From a virus, in the IMG/VR virus record IMGVR_UViG_3300042301_000163, positions 1-37,206 of that record: a stretch of 37,206 bases of DNA. One strand, written 5' to 3'. Made by a program: the position numbers and the translations under genes. Shown in pieces: positions 23,782 through 32,236 of the stretch. Position 1 is the first letter of the stretch, and each line of letters opens with the position of its first letter. The notes under the pieces are model-generated. The model was not told the DNA's origin, did no database searches, and saw only the letters and a list, made by a program, of their open reading frames with translations.

Positions 23782-25276
23782 GCGCAATCCTTTCGCCAAT
23801 CCACCGCACCACTGGCACAGCCCAAGAGTTACCCAAAGCCTTGTAGCGCGGCCCGTCTGGCGTTGGCTTACCCTTGGCCTTGATGTCGGTGTAGTTGTCT
23901 GGAAACCCTTGCAGGCGTTCGCACTCGACTGGGGTCAGGCGGCGTACTTGCATACCCTGCATCAAAGCGGGTGTTCTGTTTGATCCGCTATCCGCCGCGC
24001 CAAGGGTTGGTGAAATATGCTCGTCATAGCCGATTCCGCCTGCTGCGCTGCCTTGACCACCTTTAAAGCATCCAATCGGCTGCGCCACAGCATGGCTGTG
24101 CCCTTTAGTCAATGTGTACATAGCTTCGCCAGCCTGGCCGATGCCGCAGCCAGTGCTGGCAGCAGCGTCTGCGTCACGCAAAGCGTTCATACTGTTAATT
24201 GGAATTGGCTGCGCCACCGCGTGTTGGTCAGCTTTGGTCAAGGTAAAGGAAACATCCTCGCTGATACCCGACCCTTGCGGCCCCGCAGTGTCAGCGCGGC
24301 CGATCATGTTGCCTTGAATGGCATACGCGGGTTGCATGACTGGATGTACCGTCAACGCCTCGCAGCCATTCCCCAAGTCTTGGCCTGATTTCAGCAATGT
24401 TGCTGATGTTTGATCTTCGGTGTACGCGCCAATGCCGCCGCAACTAAACGTAGATACGGGCAAAATTGTTTCTGTTTCTGGGTCATAGCGTTGGCCCGTG
24501 CCAGTTGTAAGGCATTGAGCCAAAGCGGGGGCAATTATTGCCTGCGCTTCTACTCTGGCGTTGCCTGTGCGACTAAAAGGAGCGCCGTTTGTAACTGTGG
24601 GGGCAATTGCTTGCCCCTTTTCTCGGCTCGGCGCAGTATCCCTGCGCACGCCGTCGAACTCAAAAAGAACCGCTGCGGGATCGAAGTCTGCTCTAGCACT
24701 TGCGACAACGAACACACGGCGGCGGCGTTGGGCCACTCCGAAATATTGGGCGTCAAGGACTCGCCACGCAACTGCTCTTTGGGGGCCATCAATAAAACCA
24801 GCGTTAGTCCATCGGCCCCCTGATGGGACGAGCGCGTCATCTTCGCCGGCAAGCGCTCCCAAAAAGCACCCAAAGGCATTGTCTTTGGTGTTAAGAACGC
24901 CGGGGACGTTTTCCCAGAAGACAATGCAAGGATTGGACTGTTGAACAGATCGCATTTCGTCAATGGCATTTGCTATCTCACAAAAAGTTAAAGAAAGATT
25001 TCCGCGCGCATCGTCAAGCGACTTACGCAGACCAGCTACAGAAAAAGCTTGACAAGGCGTGCCACCACAGAACAGGTCGGGTGCTTCTACCTCACCAGAC
25101 AGGATGCGCTCAGGCAGCAAGGTCATGTCGCCAAGGTTGGGAACATCAGGGTAGTGGTGCTTTAGCACCGCTGATGGGAACGGCTCAATCTCAGACAGCC
25201 ATGCGGCCTTCCAGCCTAATGGATGCCAAGCCACACTGGCGGCTTCAATGCCGCTGCAAACACTACCGAACTTCAT
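23771..25276 (-). CDS. C5 cytosine DNA methyltransferase
   Basis: 501 residues from the ATG at 25276, where motif I begins (MKFGSVCSGIEAASVAW); the frame is open further upstream but that part has no family similarity. Catalytic PCQ at 74-76 (GGTPCQAFSV), ENV at 122-124, QRRRR at 183-187, and C-terminal motifs IX-X (RRLTPVECERLQGFP, YKALGNSWAVPVV). An unusually long target-recognition region, about residues 225-435, carries two similar units (FTLTKADQHAVAQPI and YTLTKGHSHAVAQPI). It is likely to methylate phage DNA against host restriction; no cognate endonuclease is seen. Overlaps VRR-NUC by 14 bases. Confidence 0.93.
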   Translation of the reverse strand: MKFGSVCSGIEAASVAWHPLGWKAAWLSEIEPFPSAVLKHHYPDVPNLGDMTLLPERILSGEVEAPDLFCGGTPCQAFSVAGLRKSLDDARGNLSLTFCEIANAIDEMRSVQQSNPCIVFWENVPGVLNTKDNAFGCFLGALAGEDDALVPSGGRWTNAGFIDGPQRAVAWRVLDAQYFGVAQRRRRVFVVASARADFDPAAVLFEFDGVRRDTAPSREKGQAIAPTVTNGAPFSRTGNARVEAQAIIAPALAQCLTTGTGQRYDPETETILPVSTFSCGGIGAYTEDQTSATLLKSGQDLGNGCEALTVHPVMQPAYAIQGNMIGRADTAGPQGSGISEDVSFTLTKADQHAVAQPIPINSMNALRDADAAASTGCGIGQAGEAMYTLTKGHSHAVAQPIGCFKGGQGSAAGGIGYDEHISPTLGAADSGSNRTPALMQGMQVRRLTPVECERLQGFPDNYTDIKAKGKPTPDGPRYKALGNSWAVPVVRWIGERIARAT

Positions 25277-25550
25277 TGAGCCACCCGTCAATCTGTTCTT
25301 TGTTCCACAGGCACGCATAGTTCTGGCGCATGAGCGCCATGTCGGATGCAAAGACTTTCTGCAAGGGCGACAGCCGGCCGCCTTCGGTCTTGACCTCAAC
25401 GAACCATGTCTGGCCGTTGGGTAGGCACACAATGCGGTCGGCCACACCACGGTGCGCCGGGCTGGTGAATTTGTACGCCCTGCCACCAATCGTTTTGACG
25501 CGATCAACTAGGTAACGCTCGATTTGGCGCTCAAGCATACTTTCGCTCAT
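25263..25550 (-). CDS. VRR-NUC domain nuclease
   Basis: 95 residues, all one domain. PD-(D/E)XK-type residues are D38 (GVADRIVCLP), E52 and K54 (WFVEVKTEGG), then SPLQ near 61-64. These small stand-alone VRR-NUC proteins act as structure-specific endonucleases, probably Holliday-junction resolvases, in phage replication modules. Encoded between HNH and methyltransferase genes, with a 20-base overlap of the HNH 3' end. A second in-frame ATG at 25538 is also possible as start. Confidence 0.9.
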   Translation of the reverse strand: MSESMLERQIERYLVDRVKTIGGRAYKFTSPAHRGVADRIVCLPNGQTWFVEVKTEGGRLSPLQKVFASDMALMRQNYACLWNKEQIDGWLNEVR

Positions 25551-26031
25551 GGGTAAAAATTTCGGATTGCGCTTTCGCGCGTGCGGCTACGGCGTCGTCA
25601 AAATTTTCAAACATTCCTAGATACACACGTCGTTTGTCTTTTGTTATAAACGCTTCGTATTTTCCGTGCGCGTGCAAATAAACGCCTTTTGCACCCGACT
25701 TGTTATTGGAGTAATGCTTAGTGTTTTGAAGGTTTTGCGCCGGTGTAGCGCAGCGTAAGTTGACAATAGAATTGTTGCTAGGGTCGCCGTCAATGTGATC
25801 TATGTACGCTTTAGGCCAATCGCCGTGCGATAGTGCCCAGCAAATACGGTGCTTAAGAAATGATTTGCCGTCTACGTTTACCAAAACGTACCCGTTCTTT
25901 TTGGTATGCCCCGCAGGCAACCCCGCACGATCATTGCGCGCCGTTCTTGGCCGCGCTTTCCACACTAACGTGCCGTTGCACGCGTTGTAAGCAAACAATT
26001 CTTGAAGCCGGGGGATAGAAATTGTGTTCAT
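25531..26031 (-). CDS. HNH homing endonuclease with AP2-like DNA-binding domain
   Basis: 166 residues. The HNH core spans about residues 58-100 (KHRICWALSHGDWP, then YIDHIDGDPSNNSIVNLRC), with H61, H79, D81 and N91 as likely active-site residues. The C-terminal 55 residues (SGAKGVYLHAHGKYEAFITK then VYLGMFENFDDAVAARAKAQ) form an AP2-like domain. This domain pair is typical of free-standing phage homing endonucleases. It is the first gene of the leftward operon, next to the divergent promoter region, and overlaps VRR-NUC; it is likely a selfish insertion that took over the promoter-proximal position. Confidence 0.9.
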   Translation of the reverse strand: MNTISIPRLQELFAYNACNGTLVWKARPRTARNDRAGLPAGHTKKNGYVLVNVDGKSFLKHRICWALSHGDWPKAYIDHIDGDPSNNSIVNLRCATPAQNLQNTKHYSNNKSGAKGVYLHAHGKYEAFITKDKRRVYLGMFENFDDAVAARAKAQSEIFTHERKYA

Positions 26032-26115
26032 GGCCGCAATTATGCCTGTAAAAAACTTTTACACAACAATTTATTTTTGATGTAAGATCAAGGCTCACAA
26101 ATTAAAGGACAGTAA
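26032..26115. promoter_or_regulatory. Divergent promoter region with 17-bp palindromic operator
   Basis: This 84-bp gap separates the leftward and rightward replication operons. TGTAAAA (26047-26053) and TTTTACA (26057-26063) form a perfect 7-bp dyad around AAC, the size of a Cro/CI-type operator. A rightward candidate promoter is TTTACA (26058-26063) and TAAGAT (26083-26088), spacer 19, a little long. A leftward one is TTGTGT and CATAAT (RC of 26061-26066 and 26039-26044), spacer 16, which would give a very short leader. Both -35 boxes overlap the right arm of the dyad. Promoter calls are by eye. Confidence 0.6.
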
Positions 26116-27228
26116 ATGCAACACTCAAACATCGTCGGCGGCAGCAGTGCCAAGCGCGTCATCAACTGCCCCGGCAGTGTGGCGCTGGTGCAGAAGATGC
26201 CGCCGCAAGCCAGCAGCAGTCACGCCGATCAGGGCACGCTGCTTCACGACATCGTTAGCGAAGTGCTGGAAAAAGACTTGGCGCCCGAGTCATTCATTGG
26301 CCGCAAGTACGAAGGCGAAGTCTTCACGCAAGATCTGCTAGACAGCAAGCTATTGCCTGCGCTGGCGTTGCTCGACCAAGTAGACCCCGACAAGACAATG
26401 GAGTATGAAGTCGAGACGCGCGTCGGCTTTGCCGATCTGCTGCCCGGCGTGTTCGGCTCGACCGACCTAGTGGGGCGCATTGGTAACAAGGCCATCGTTC
26501 TTGACTGGAAGTTTGGCAGCGGCGTCGTCGTGTCGGCTGAAGAAAACGAGCAGTTGATGTTCTACGCAGCCGCCGCCATGCGTACCCCCGAAGCGCAGTG
26601 GGTGTTTGACGGCGCGACAGAAATCGAATTGATCATCATCCAGCCGCCAGAGATCAAGCGCTGGACGACCACACGGGCGCGCATCGAACAGTTTGAAATT
26701 GATTTGGTAACGGCCGTCAAGGCAGCCGAACAACCAGAGGCCAAGCTGAAGCACGGCGACCACTGCCGCTGGTGCACAGCCAAGCCAGTCTGCCCAATAA
26801 TGACTGGCGCTGTTGACCGCGCTGTAGCGTTGAAGATCGACGCGATTGACGTTGACAAGATAGGCGCGTATCTCCACAATGCAGACCTCTTGGAAGCGTG
26901 GATTAAAGACCTCCGCGCTCTGGCCGAAGAAATGATGAAAAAAGGCAAGCCCGTTACAGGCTGGAAGATGGTTCCAAAACGGGCGACAAGATCATGGGTG
27001 AAGGAGGAAGACGCCAAGGTGGTGCTGCTCCAACACCTGAAAGAATCTGAAGTGATGGTGAGTAAGTTGATAAGTCCAGCAGCGGCTGAAAAGCTGATGA
27101 AAAAGCTGCCGGACGGTTTGACAGTTGCCGTTAGTTCAGGTAACACAATTGCACCGGAGAGCGATCCCCGGCCAGCAGTTGTGCTAATCGGGCAGCAGTT
27201 GTCTGCTGCCCTTTCTAAAATCATGTAA
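26116..27228 (+). CDS. Cas4-like/DUF2800 PD-(D/E)XK exonuclease
   Basis: 370 residues. Preceded by AAAGGACAGTAA. The nuclease core shows GSTDLVGRIGNKAIVLDWKFG-like spacing with D117, D130 and K132. Four cysteines, C18 near the N-terminus (INCPGS) and C217, C220 and C226 (GDHCRWCTAKPVCP), are placed like the iron-sulphur ligands of Cas4/AddB-type nucleases. This family (DUF2800) opens the classical phage replication cassette and is thought to act in recombination or end processing. The C-terminal 100 residues are helical and unassigned. First gene of the rightward replication operon. Confidence 0.88.
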   Translation: MQHSNIVGGSSAKRVINCPGSVALVQKMPPQASSSHADQGTLLHDIVSEVLEKDLAPESFIGRKYEGEVFTQDLLDSKLLPALALLDQVDPDKTMEYEVETRVGFADLLPGVFGSTDLVGRIGNKAIVLDWKFGSGVVVSAEENEQLMFYAAAAMRTPEAQWVFDGATEIELIIIQPPEIKRWTTTRARIEQFEIDLVTAVKAAEQPEAKLKHGDHCRWCTAKPVCPIMTGAVDRAVALKIDAIDVDKIGAYLHNADLLEAWIKDLRALAEEMMKKGKPVTGWKMVPKRATRSWVKEEDAKVVLLQHLKESEVMVSKLISPAAAEKLMKKLPDGLTVAVSSGNTIAPESDPRPAVVLIGQQLSAALSKIM

Positions 27229-27237
27229 AGGTAAATT

Positions 27238-27894
27238 ATGTTAACTGTATTCAAATCCGCTGGTCTGCCAGCAGTCGCTTCCCTCGCCAACTCCCTGCGC
27301 GCAATCTCTACTGACGTCGGCCCTGCCGGTGTCGTCATCCTCAAGATGGACAAGACCGGCCACTGGGTGTTCGGTGCTGACCAGACCGAAGTTGAAGACG
27401 ACGCTACATGGGCGGTCAACCCGTTCAGTTTTGTCCACGGCTTTATCGCTTGGGGCGACGGTGAGGTCTTGGGCGAGAAGATGGCCAGCGTTAGCCAGCC
27501 ACTGCCAGAACTTGAAGTGGCGCCTGCCGCTGCCAAGCGCGGCTGGGAGACGCAAGTCGGCATGAGCCTGAAGTGCTTGACCGGCGAAGACAAGGGCATG
27601 GAAGCGCGCTTCACCACGACGTCAGTGGGCGGTAAGCGTGCGGTGCAGACCTTGGCTGTCGCCTTGGCCGAGCAAGTCGAGAAAGACCAGACCAAGCCTG
27701 TGCCAGTGATTAAGCTGAAGAAAGACCATTACGCCCACAAGAGCTACGGCAAGATTTACACCCCAGTGTTCCAGCTTGTTGAGTGGGTCGGCATGGACGC
27801 CGAAGAAGAACTGACGCCTGAAAGCGCGTTAGCCGCTAGTGTTGAGGAGGAATCGCCAGCACCAGCAGGCGGTCGCCGCCGCCGCGCAGCGTAA
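27238..27894 (+). CDS. Replication-module protein, possible ssDNA-binding protein, 218 aa
   Basis: ATG at 27238 after GTAAAGGTAAATT. Starts MLTVFKSAGLPAVASLANSL. Mixed alpha/beta with an acidic segment (DAEEELTPESALAASVEEES) and a basic GGRRRRAA end. In related phage replication cassettes the slot between DUF2800 and DNA polymerase is held by a ssDNA-binding (DUF2815-type) protein; an acidic tail is common in such proteins. The sequence itself does not look like DUF2815 to me, so the role is inferred from context only. Strongly biased codon use suggests good expression. Confidence 0.6.
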   Translation: MLTVFKSAGLPAVASLANSLRAISTDVGPAGVVILKMDKTGHWVFGADQTEVEDDATWAVNPFSFVHGFIAWGDGEVLGEKMASVSQPLPELEVAPAAAKRGWETQVGMSLKCLTGEDKGMEARFTTTSVGGKRAVQTLAVALAEQVEKDQTKPVPVIKLKKDHYAHKSYGKIYTPVFQLVEWVGMDAEEELTPESALAASVEEESPAPAGGRRRRAA

Positions 27895-27904
27895 GCCTTT
27901 CCTG

Positions 27905-27928
27905 AAGCCCATTGGTAACAGTGGGCTT
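27905..27928 (+). promoter_or_regulatory. Hairpin before DNA polymerase start
   Basis: AAGCCCA (27905-27911) pairs with TGGGCTT (27922-27928) with a 10-nt loop. It fills most of the 40-nt gap before the polymerase ATG at 27935, which has only a weak GG-based ribosome site. No T-run follows, so a role in translation or RNA processing is more likely than termination. Confidence 0.5.
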
Positions 27929-27934
27929 TGGAAA

Positions 27935-29872
27935 ATGCTCTACCTTGACTTTGAAACAAAATCACGCTGTGACCTACGGGCCAAAGGCGTCTACAACTAC
28001 GCGCAGGATAAGACGACTGACGTCTTGATGATGTCCTACGCATTCGACGATGGCGAGGTTATGACGTGGCTGCCTAGTCAGCCCTTCCCTGAAGTTGTTC
28101 GCAGCTACACCGGCCTGATCTACGCCCACAACGCGGCGTTTGAGCGTCTGATATTCTGGTATGTCTTGCAGATCGAATTTAAGCTGGAGCAGTTCTACTG
28201 CACCGCTACGCAAGCACGCGCCAACTGCGCGCCCGGCAGTCTTGAGGACGTTGGCCGGTTCGCCAGTGCCAGCATGAAAAAAGACCATCGCGGCAGCCAG
28301 TTGATTCGCCTGCTGTCTATCCCGCAGGCCAACGGCGAGTTCAGGCAAGACGCCGGGCTGATGACCGAGATGGTCGCCTACTGCGAACAAGACGTCAAGG
28401 CCATGCGTGCGGTCAGCCAAGCCATGCGCCAACTGTCCGACGAAGAACTGGCTGACTACCATGTCAACGAGCGCATCAACGACCGTGGCGTACTGGTGGA
28501 CGTGCCGCTGTGCAGCGCTGCCGTGCGCTTCGCTGAAGCTGAGAAGATAGAGATTCAGCAGATCGTGCTGGAGGTCAGCGACGGCGCCATCACCAGCGTG
28601 CGATCCCCTAAAATGAAGCAGTGGGTTTTAGATCGTGTCGGGCCAGTCGCCAAGGCGCTGATGCTGACCGAAGAAGACAAGTATTCTATTGACAAAAACG
28701 TCAGGGCTAACCTATTGGTCTTGGCAGAGGAGAATCCCGATGAAATTCCGGCCGCTGTTGCAGACGTCATCCAATGCGCCGACGACCTCTGGGCGTCGTC
28801 AGTTGCGAAGTTCAGCCGCCTTGCACAGCTATCTGATGAAGAAGATGGCCGTGTTAGAGGCGCGTTTGTATTCGCGGGAGGGTCAGCTACTGGACGGGCA
28901 TCCAGCTACGGCGCACAGGTTCACAACTTCACCAGAAAATGCGCTAAACAGCCAGATGAGGTTCGCAACGCTATGGTGCGCGGACACTCAATCACCCCAA
29001 GATACGGAAAACGGATTACGGATGTTCTCAAGGGAATGCTCCGGCCCTCACTGATAGCCGCGCCCGGTAACGTCCTGATCGCTTACGACTGGTCAGCCAT
29101 TGAAGGCCGCGTGCACCCTTGGCTGGCCAACAGCGCCGCCGGTGAAGTCAAGCTGGATCTGTTTCGCTCTGGCCTTGACCCGTACATCGTCAACGCTACG
29201 TTTCTCTACCATCTGCCTTACGACCAAATTACGGCCGATATGCGCCAACTTGGCAAGGTGCAGGAGCTAGCCCTTGGTTTTCTTGGCGGTGCTGGCGCGT
29301 TTGAAGTGTTCGGCAAAGTCTACGGCGTGCGCCTGTCGCCCACTGAAGTACAGCGCGCCGTTGACGTGTGGCGTAGGGCAAACCCTTGGGCGATGCAGCA
29401 CGGCGGCCAGCTTGAGAGCGCTTACCTTCGGGCGATGCGAAATAAAGGCTACGAATCGAGTGCTTGCCGCATAACTTATATGTTCGACGGGCAGCACCTC
29501 TGGTACAGTTTACCTTCCGGTCGGGTACTGTGTTACCCCAACGCCAAATTCGACGCTGAAGGTAATGTGACGTACTCAAAAGCCGCTTGGAAACCCGCCG
29601 CTGATGCCAAGGAATGGCCCCGGGCGCGCCTCTGGAAAGGTCTAGCCTGCGAGAACGTAGTGCAGGCTACAGCCAACGATATTCTGCGCCACAGTCTGCG
29701 CCAGATTGACGGCGTTGTCCTACACGTTCATGACGAAATTGTCGTGGAAGTGCCGGCTGAGAATGCCGACGCCGTGAGCAGTCGAATGTTAGATGTGATG
29801 TGTACGCCACCGGCGTGGGCTACGGGTTTACCCCTAGCTGCTGAAGGTGTGACGACGACAAGGTATTCGTAA
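27935..29872 (+). CDS. Family A DNA polymerase with 3'-5' exonuclease
   Basis: 645 residues from the ATG at 27935 (MLYLDFETKS); the frame is open upstream but overlaps the previous gene. Exonuclease motifs: Exo I LDFET (D5, E7), Exo II YAHNAAFER, Exo III YCEQDVKAM. Polymerase motifs: A YDWSAIEGRV (D385), B-like RQLGKVQELALGFLGGAGA, C HVHDE (597-601). All catalytic acids are present. This compact PolA form is found in many phages and should replicate the phage genome with the downstream primase-helicase. No separate thioredoxin-binding loop is evident. Confidence 0.94.
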   Translation: MLYLDFETKSRCDLRAKGVYNYAQDKTTDVLMMSYAFDDGEVMTWLPSQPFPEVVRSYTGLIYAHNAAFERLIFWYVLQIEFKLEQFYCTATQARANCAPGSLEDVGRFASASMKKDHRGSQLIRLLSIPQANGEFRQDAGLMTEMVAYCEQDVKAMRAVSQAMRQLSDEELADYHVNERINDRGVLVDVPLCSAAVRFAEAEKIEIQQIVLEVSDGAITSVRSPKMKQWVLDRVGPVAKALMLTEEDKYSIDKNVRANLLVLAEENPDEIPAAVADVIQCADDLWASSVAKFSRLAQLSDEEDGRVRGAFVFAGGSATGRASSYGAQVHNFTRKCAKQPDEVRNAMVRGHSITPRYGKRITDVLKGMLRPSLIAAPGNVLIAYDWSAIEGRVHPWLANSAAGEVKLDLFRSGLDPYIVNATFLYHLPYDQITADMRQLGKVQELALGFLGGAGAFEVFGKVYGVRLSPTEVQRAVDVWRRANPWAMQHGGQLESAYLRAMRNKGYESSACRITYMFDGQHLWYSLPSGRVLCYPNAKFDAEGNVTYSKAAWKPAADAKEWPRARLWKGLACENVVQATANDILRHSLRQIDGVVLHVHDEIVVEVPAENADAVSSRMLDVMCTPPAWATGLPLAAEGVTTTRYS

Positions 29873-29901
29873 AAAAAAGCCCCCGTGGATTAGACGGGGG
29901 C
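29871..29901 (-). terminator. Intrinsic terminator reading leftward, after polymerase gene
   Basis: GCCCCCGT (29879-29886) pairs perfectly with ACGGGGGC (29894-29901). The T8 tract that would complete a terminator lies on the minus-strand side (A8 at 29871-29878), so it works best on leftward transcripts. On the plus strand only GAATTATC follows. It could stop antisense transcription into the polymerase gene or act as a pause/processing hairpin for the forward mRNA. Confidence 0.7.
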
Positions 29902-29925
29902 GAATTATCAACCAAGGAGAACAAC

Positions 29926-32214
29926 TTGCAATTCCTCGATTTTATATCATCATTAGCCCCAGAAGGTGAAACAGCGTTAATCGTCAGGCAAAAGCCACAA
30001 CTAAAAGATGGCGAGATGCAGTTTCACGCTGACGGCGCGGTCAAGGCAACATGGCCGGCCAGTCTGCCGACCAAGGGCGTCAAGCCCAACCAAGCATGGT
30101 ACGGCAACACTGCGTCGTTCATCGTCGAGCGCTTCAAAGACGGTCATGTCAGCGCAAGCGCTGCCAATTGTGAGTACATCCTAGTGATGATGCTGGACGA
30201 CGTGGGCACTAAGGCCAAGACGCCTGACTTGCCGCCGACGTGGATCATGGAGACGTCCGCCGGCTCGTTCCAGTGGGGTTACGCTTTCAAAGAGCAGCCG
30301 ACCAAGGCCGAGTTCAGCGCAGCGATCAAGGCCATCGCCGACGCCGGCTACACTGACCCGGGCGCCATCAACGCGGTGCGTAACTTTCGCCTGCCCGGTA
30401 GCGTCAACCTAAAGCCCGGCCGTGGCAATTTTGAGGCGCGCATTGTTGAGTTCCACCCAGAGCGTGACTTCAGCCTGCCAGAGATATGCGCCGCGCTGGG
30501 TGTGACGCCCGCCGCCGCCGACAGTTTGACCCTGCGCCCGATCCGCATCAGTGACGACGGCGCGGACGATGTAATGACTTGGCTGTCCGGTCAGGGTCTG
30601 CTGCTGTCCAAGCCCAACCAAGAAGGCTGGGCTGGCGTTATCTGCCCTAACAGCGCCGAGCATACAGACGGCAACCCGGAAGGCCGGTATATGCCTGCTA
30701 ATCGCGCTTACTGCTGCCTGCATGGCCACTGCATCGACTTCGGCTCGTCGCTGTTCTTGCAGTGGGTCGCAGACAATGGCGGCCCAAAACACGCGCCAGG
30801 TCTGCGTGAGGAACTGTTTACGGCCGTGATGAGTGACGCGCTGGCCAAGCTGACGCCCAACGACATATTCACCGACGCCGCTGCCGAGCGTGTGGCCGAG
30901 GTCGAGCGCAAAGAGTTAGGCCGCATCGAAAAGGCCGATTGGTATGCCCGGTTCGCGTACATTCAAGACGATGAGTCTTACTTTGATATGCAAGACCGCC
31001 GCGAGGTGTCGCGCCAGACGTTTAACGCCCTGTTCCGCCATATCAGTTGCAAGTCAATCCATTCTGGCCGCAAGGTCGAGGCGTCTGTTTGCTTTGATGA
31101 GAACCGACAGAAGAACGGCGCTAAGGCGTTGGTCGGCATCACTTACGCGGCCGGCGAGACGGTTTTAGTCACCCGCGACGGCGACATCTACGGCAACCGC
31201 TGGCGTGACGCGCGGCCGGCTGTCGCCGCCGGCGATGTGACCCCTTGGATGACGCACTGCCAGACCCTAGTGCCCGATGCGCGGGAGTTGGCGCATATCT
31301 TGGACGTGATGGCGTTCAAGGTGCAGCACCCAGAGGTCAAGGTCAACCACGCGATCCTACACGGCGGCGACCAAGGGTCAGGCAAGGACACCATGTGGGC
31401 GCCGTTTATTTGGGCTGTATGTGGCGCGCACCTCAAAAACCGTGGGCTGCTGGATAACGATACGATGTCGTCCCAGTTCGGCTACGCCTTAGAGTCCGAA
31501 ATCCTGATTCTTAACGAGTTGAAAGAACCGGACGCCAAAGAGCGCCGCGCGTTGGCCAACCGCCTGAAACCCATCATCGCAGCGCCGCCTGAGATGCTGT
31601 CAGTTAATCGTAAGGGTCTGCACCCATACCAGATGGTCAATCGCGTGTTCGTGCTGGCGTTCTCCAATGACCCCGTGCCCATCTCGCTCGACTCGCAGGA
31701 TCGGCGCTGGTTCTGCGTGTGGTCGCACGCCCCCAGAATGGCGCCCGATGCGGCCGCGAAGATGTGGGCGTGGTACACGTCCGGCGGCTTTGCTGCTATC
31801 GCTGGCTGGCTGGCCGCCCGTGACGTGTCGGCGTTCAATCCCGGCGCCGCGCCCATGCTGACAGAATTTAAATTGAACCTAGTCGAGCATGGCATGAGCA
31901 GCGCGGAATCGTTTCTGGTCGAGATGATGCGTAACAAACTAGGCGAGTTCGCCAAGGGCGTGGTCGGTTCGCCTTTTCACTCGCTTTGCGACCGTGTGGC
32001 CGGCTCTGCGCCTAACGGCGTGAAAGTACCGCAGGCCGCGCTACTGCACGCATTCAAGGAAGCCGGCTGGGTCGATCTAGGCCGCGTAGCGTCGGCCGAC
32101 TTCCAAAGCAAAAAGAACCTATTCTGTTCGCCCGATATGGCCAATACGCCCAAGTCGACGCTCCGGCGCATGGTAGAGGACGCGCCGCCAGTCGGACTGG
32201 TCAGGGTGAAATAA
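29926..32214 (+). CDS. Primase-helicase (VapE/D5-like)
   Basis: 762 residues with a TTG start at 29926, supported by AAGGAG 6 bases upstream; the next ATG is not near the domain start. The N-terminal third resembles a RepB/archaeo-eukaryotic-type primase (CEYILVMMLDDVGTK, WIMETSAGSFQWGYAF). A Cys/His cluster (AYCCLHGHC) follows near residue 265. The C-terminal SF3-like ATPase has Walker A GGDQGSGKDT (Lys487), a Walker B-like ILILNELKEPD, and FVLAFSNDPVPISL as sensor. It should unwind and prime phage DNA together with the polymerase. Last gene of the rightward operon. Confidence 0.9.
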   Translation: MQFLDFISSLAPEGETALIVRQKPQLKDGEMQFHADGAVKATWPASLPTKGVKPNQAWYGNTASFIVERFKDGHVSASAANCEYILVMMLDDVGTKAKTPDLPPTWIMETSAGSFQWGYAFKEQPTKAEFSAAIKAIADAGYTDPGAINAVRNFRLPGSVNLKPGRGNFEARIVEFHPERDFSLPEICAALGVTPAAADSLTLRPIRISDDGADDVMTWLSGQGLLLSKPNQEGWAGVICPNSAEHTDGNPEGRYMPANRAYCCLHGHCIDFGSSLFLQWVADNGGPKHAPGLREELFTAVMSDALAKLTPNDIFTDAAAERVAEVERKELGRIEKADWYARFAYIQDDESYFDMQDRREVSRQTFNALFRHISCKSIHSGRKVEASVCFDENRQKNGAKALVGITYAAGETVLVTRDGDIYGNRWRDARPAVAAGDVTPWMTHCQTLVPDARELAHILDVMAFKVQHPEVKVNHAILHGGDQGSGKDTMWAPFIWAVCGAHLKNRGLLDNDTMSSQFGYALESEILILNELKEPDAKERRALANRLKPIIAAPPEMLSVNRKGLHPYQMVNRVFVLAFSNDPVPISLDSQDRRWFCVWSHAPRMAPDAAAKMWAWYTSGGFAAIAGWLAARDVSAFNPGAAPMLTEFKLNLVEHGMSSAESFLVEMMRNKLGEFAKGVVGSPFHSLCDRVAGSAPNGVKVPQAALLHAFKEAGWVDLGRVASADFQSKKNLFCSPDMANTPKSTLRRMVEDAPPVGLVRVK

Positions 32215-32216
32215 AA

Positions 32217-32236
32217 AAAGCCCCGTGAGGGGCTTT
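32217..32236. terminator. Bidirectional terminator between convergent operons
   Basis: AAAGCCCC (32217-32224) pairs perfectly with GGGGCTTT (32229-32236) over a GTGA tetraloop. A-rich sequence lies to the left and T-rich to the right, so it can stop both the primase-helicase transcript and the leftward transcript arriving from 33 kb. Confidence 0.9.

Noticed and set aside
24967-25507. N-terminal extension of the methyltransferase up to 25507
   Set aside because: The extra 77 residues upstream of 25276 are Arg/Ser rich with no similarity to C5 methyltransferases and overlap the VRR-NUC gene in another frame.
26116-27228. Cas4-like protein as part of a CRISPR adaptation system
   Set aside because: No cas1, cas2 or array; gene order (with polymerase, primase-helicase, VRR-NUC and SNF2) is the known phage replication module.
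26562-27695. Long open minus-strand frame (about 377 codons) opposite the Cas4-like and next genes
   Set aside because: Low-complexity Ser/Ala/Thr product without family features, wholly antisense to two genes with clear motifs and ribosome sites. It is a by-product of biased codon use.
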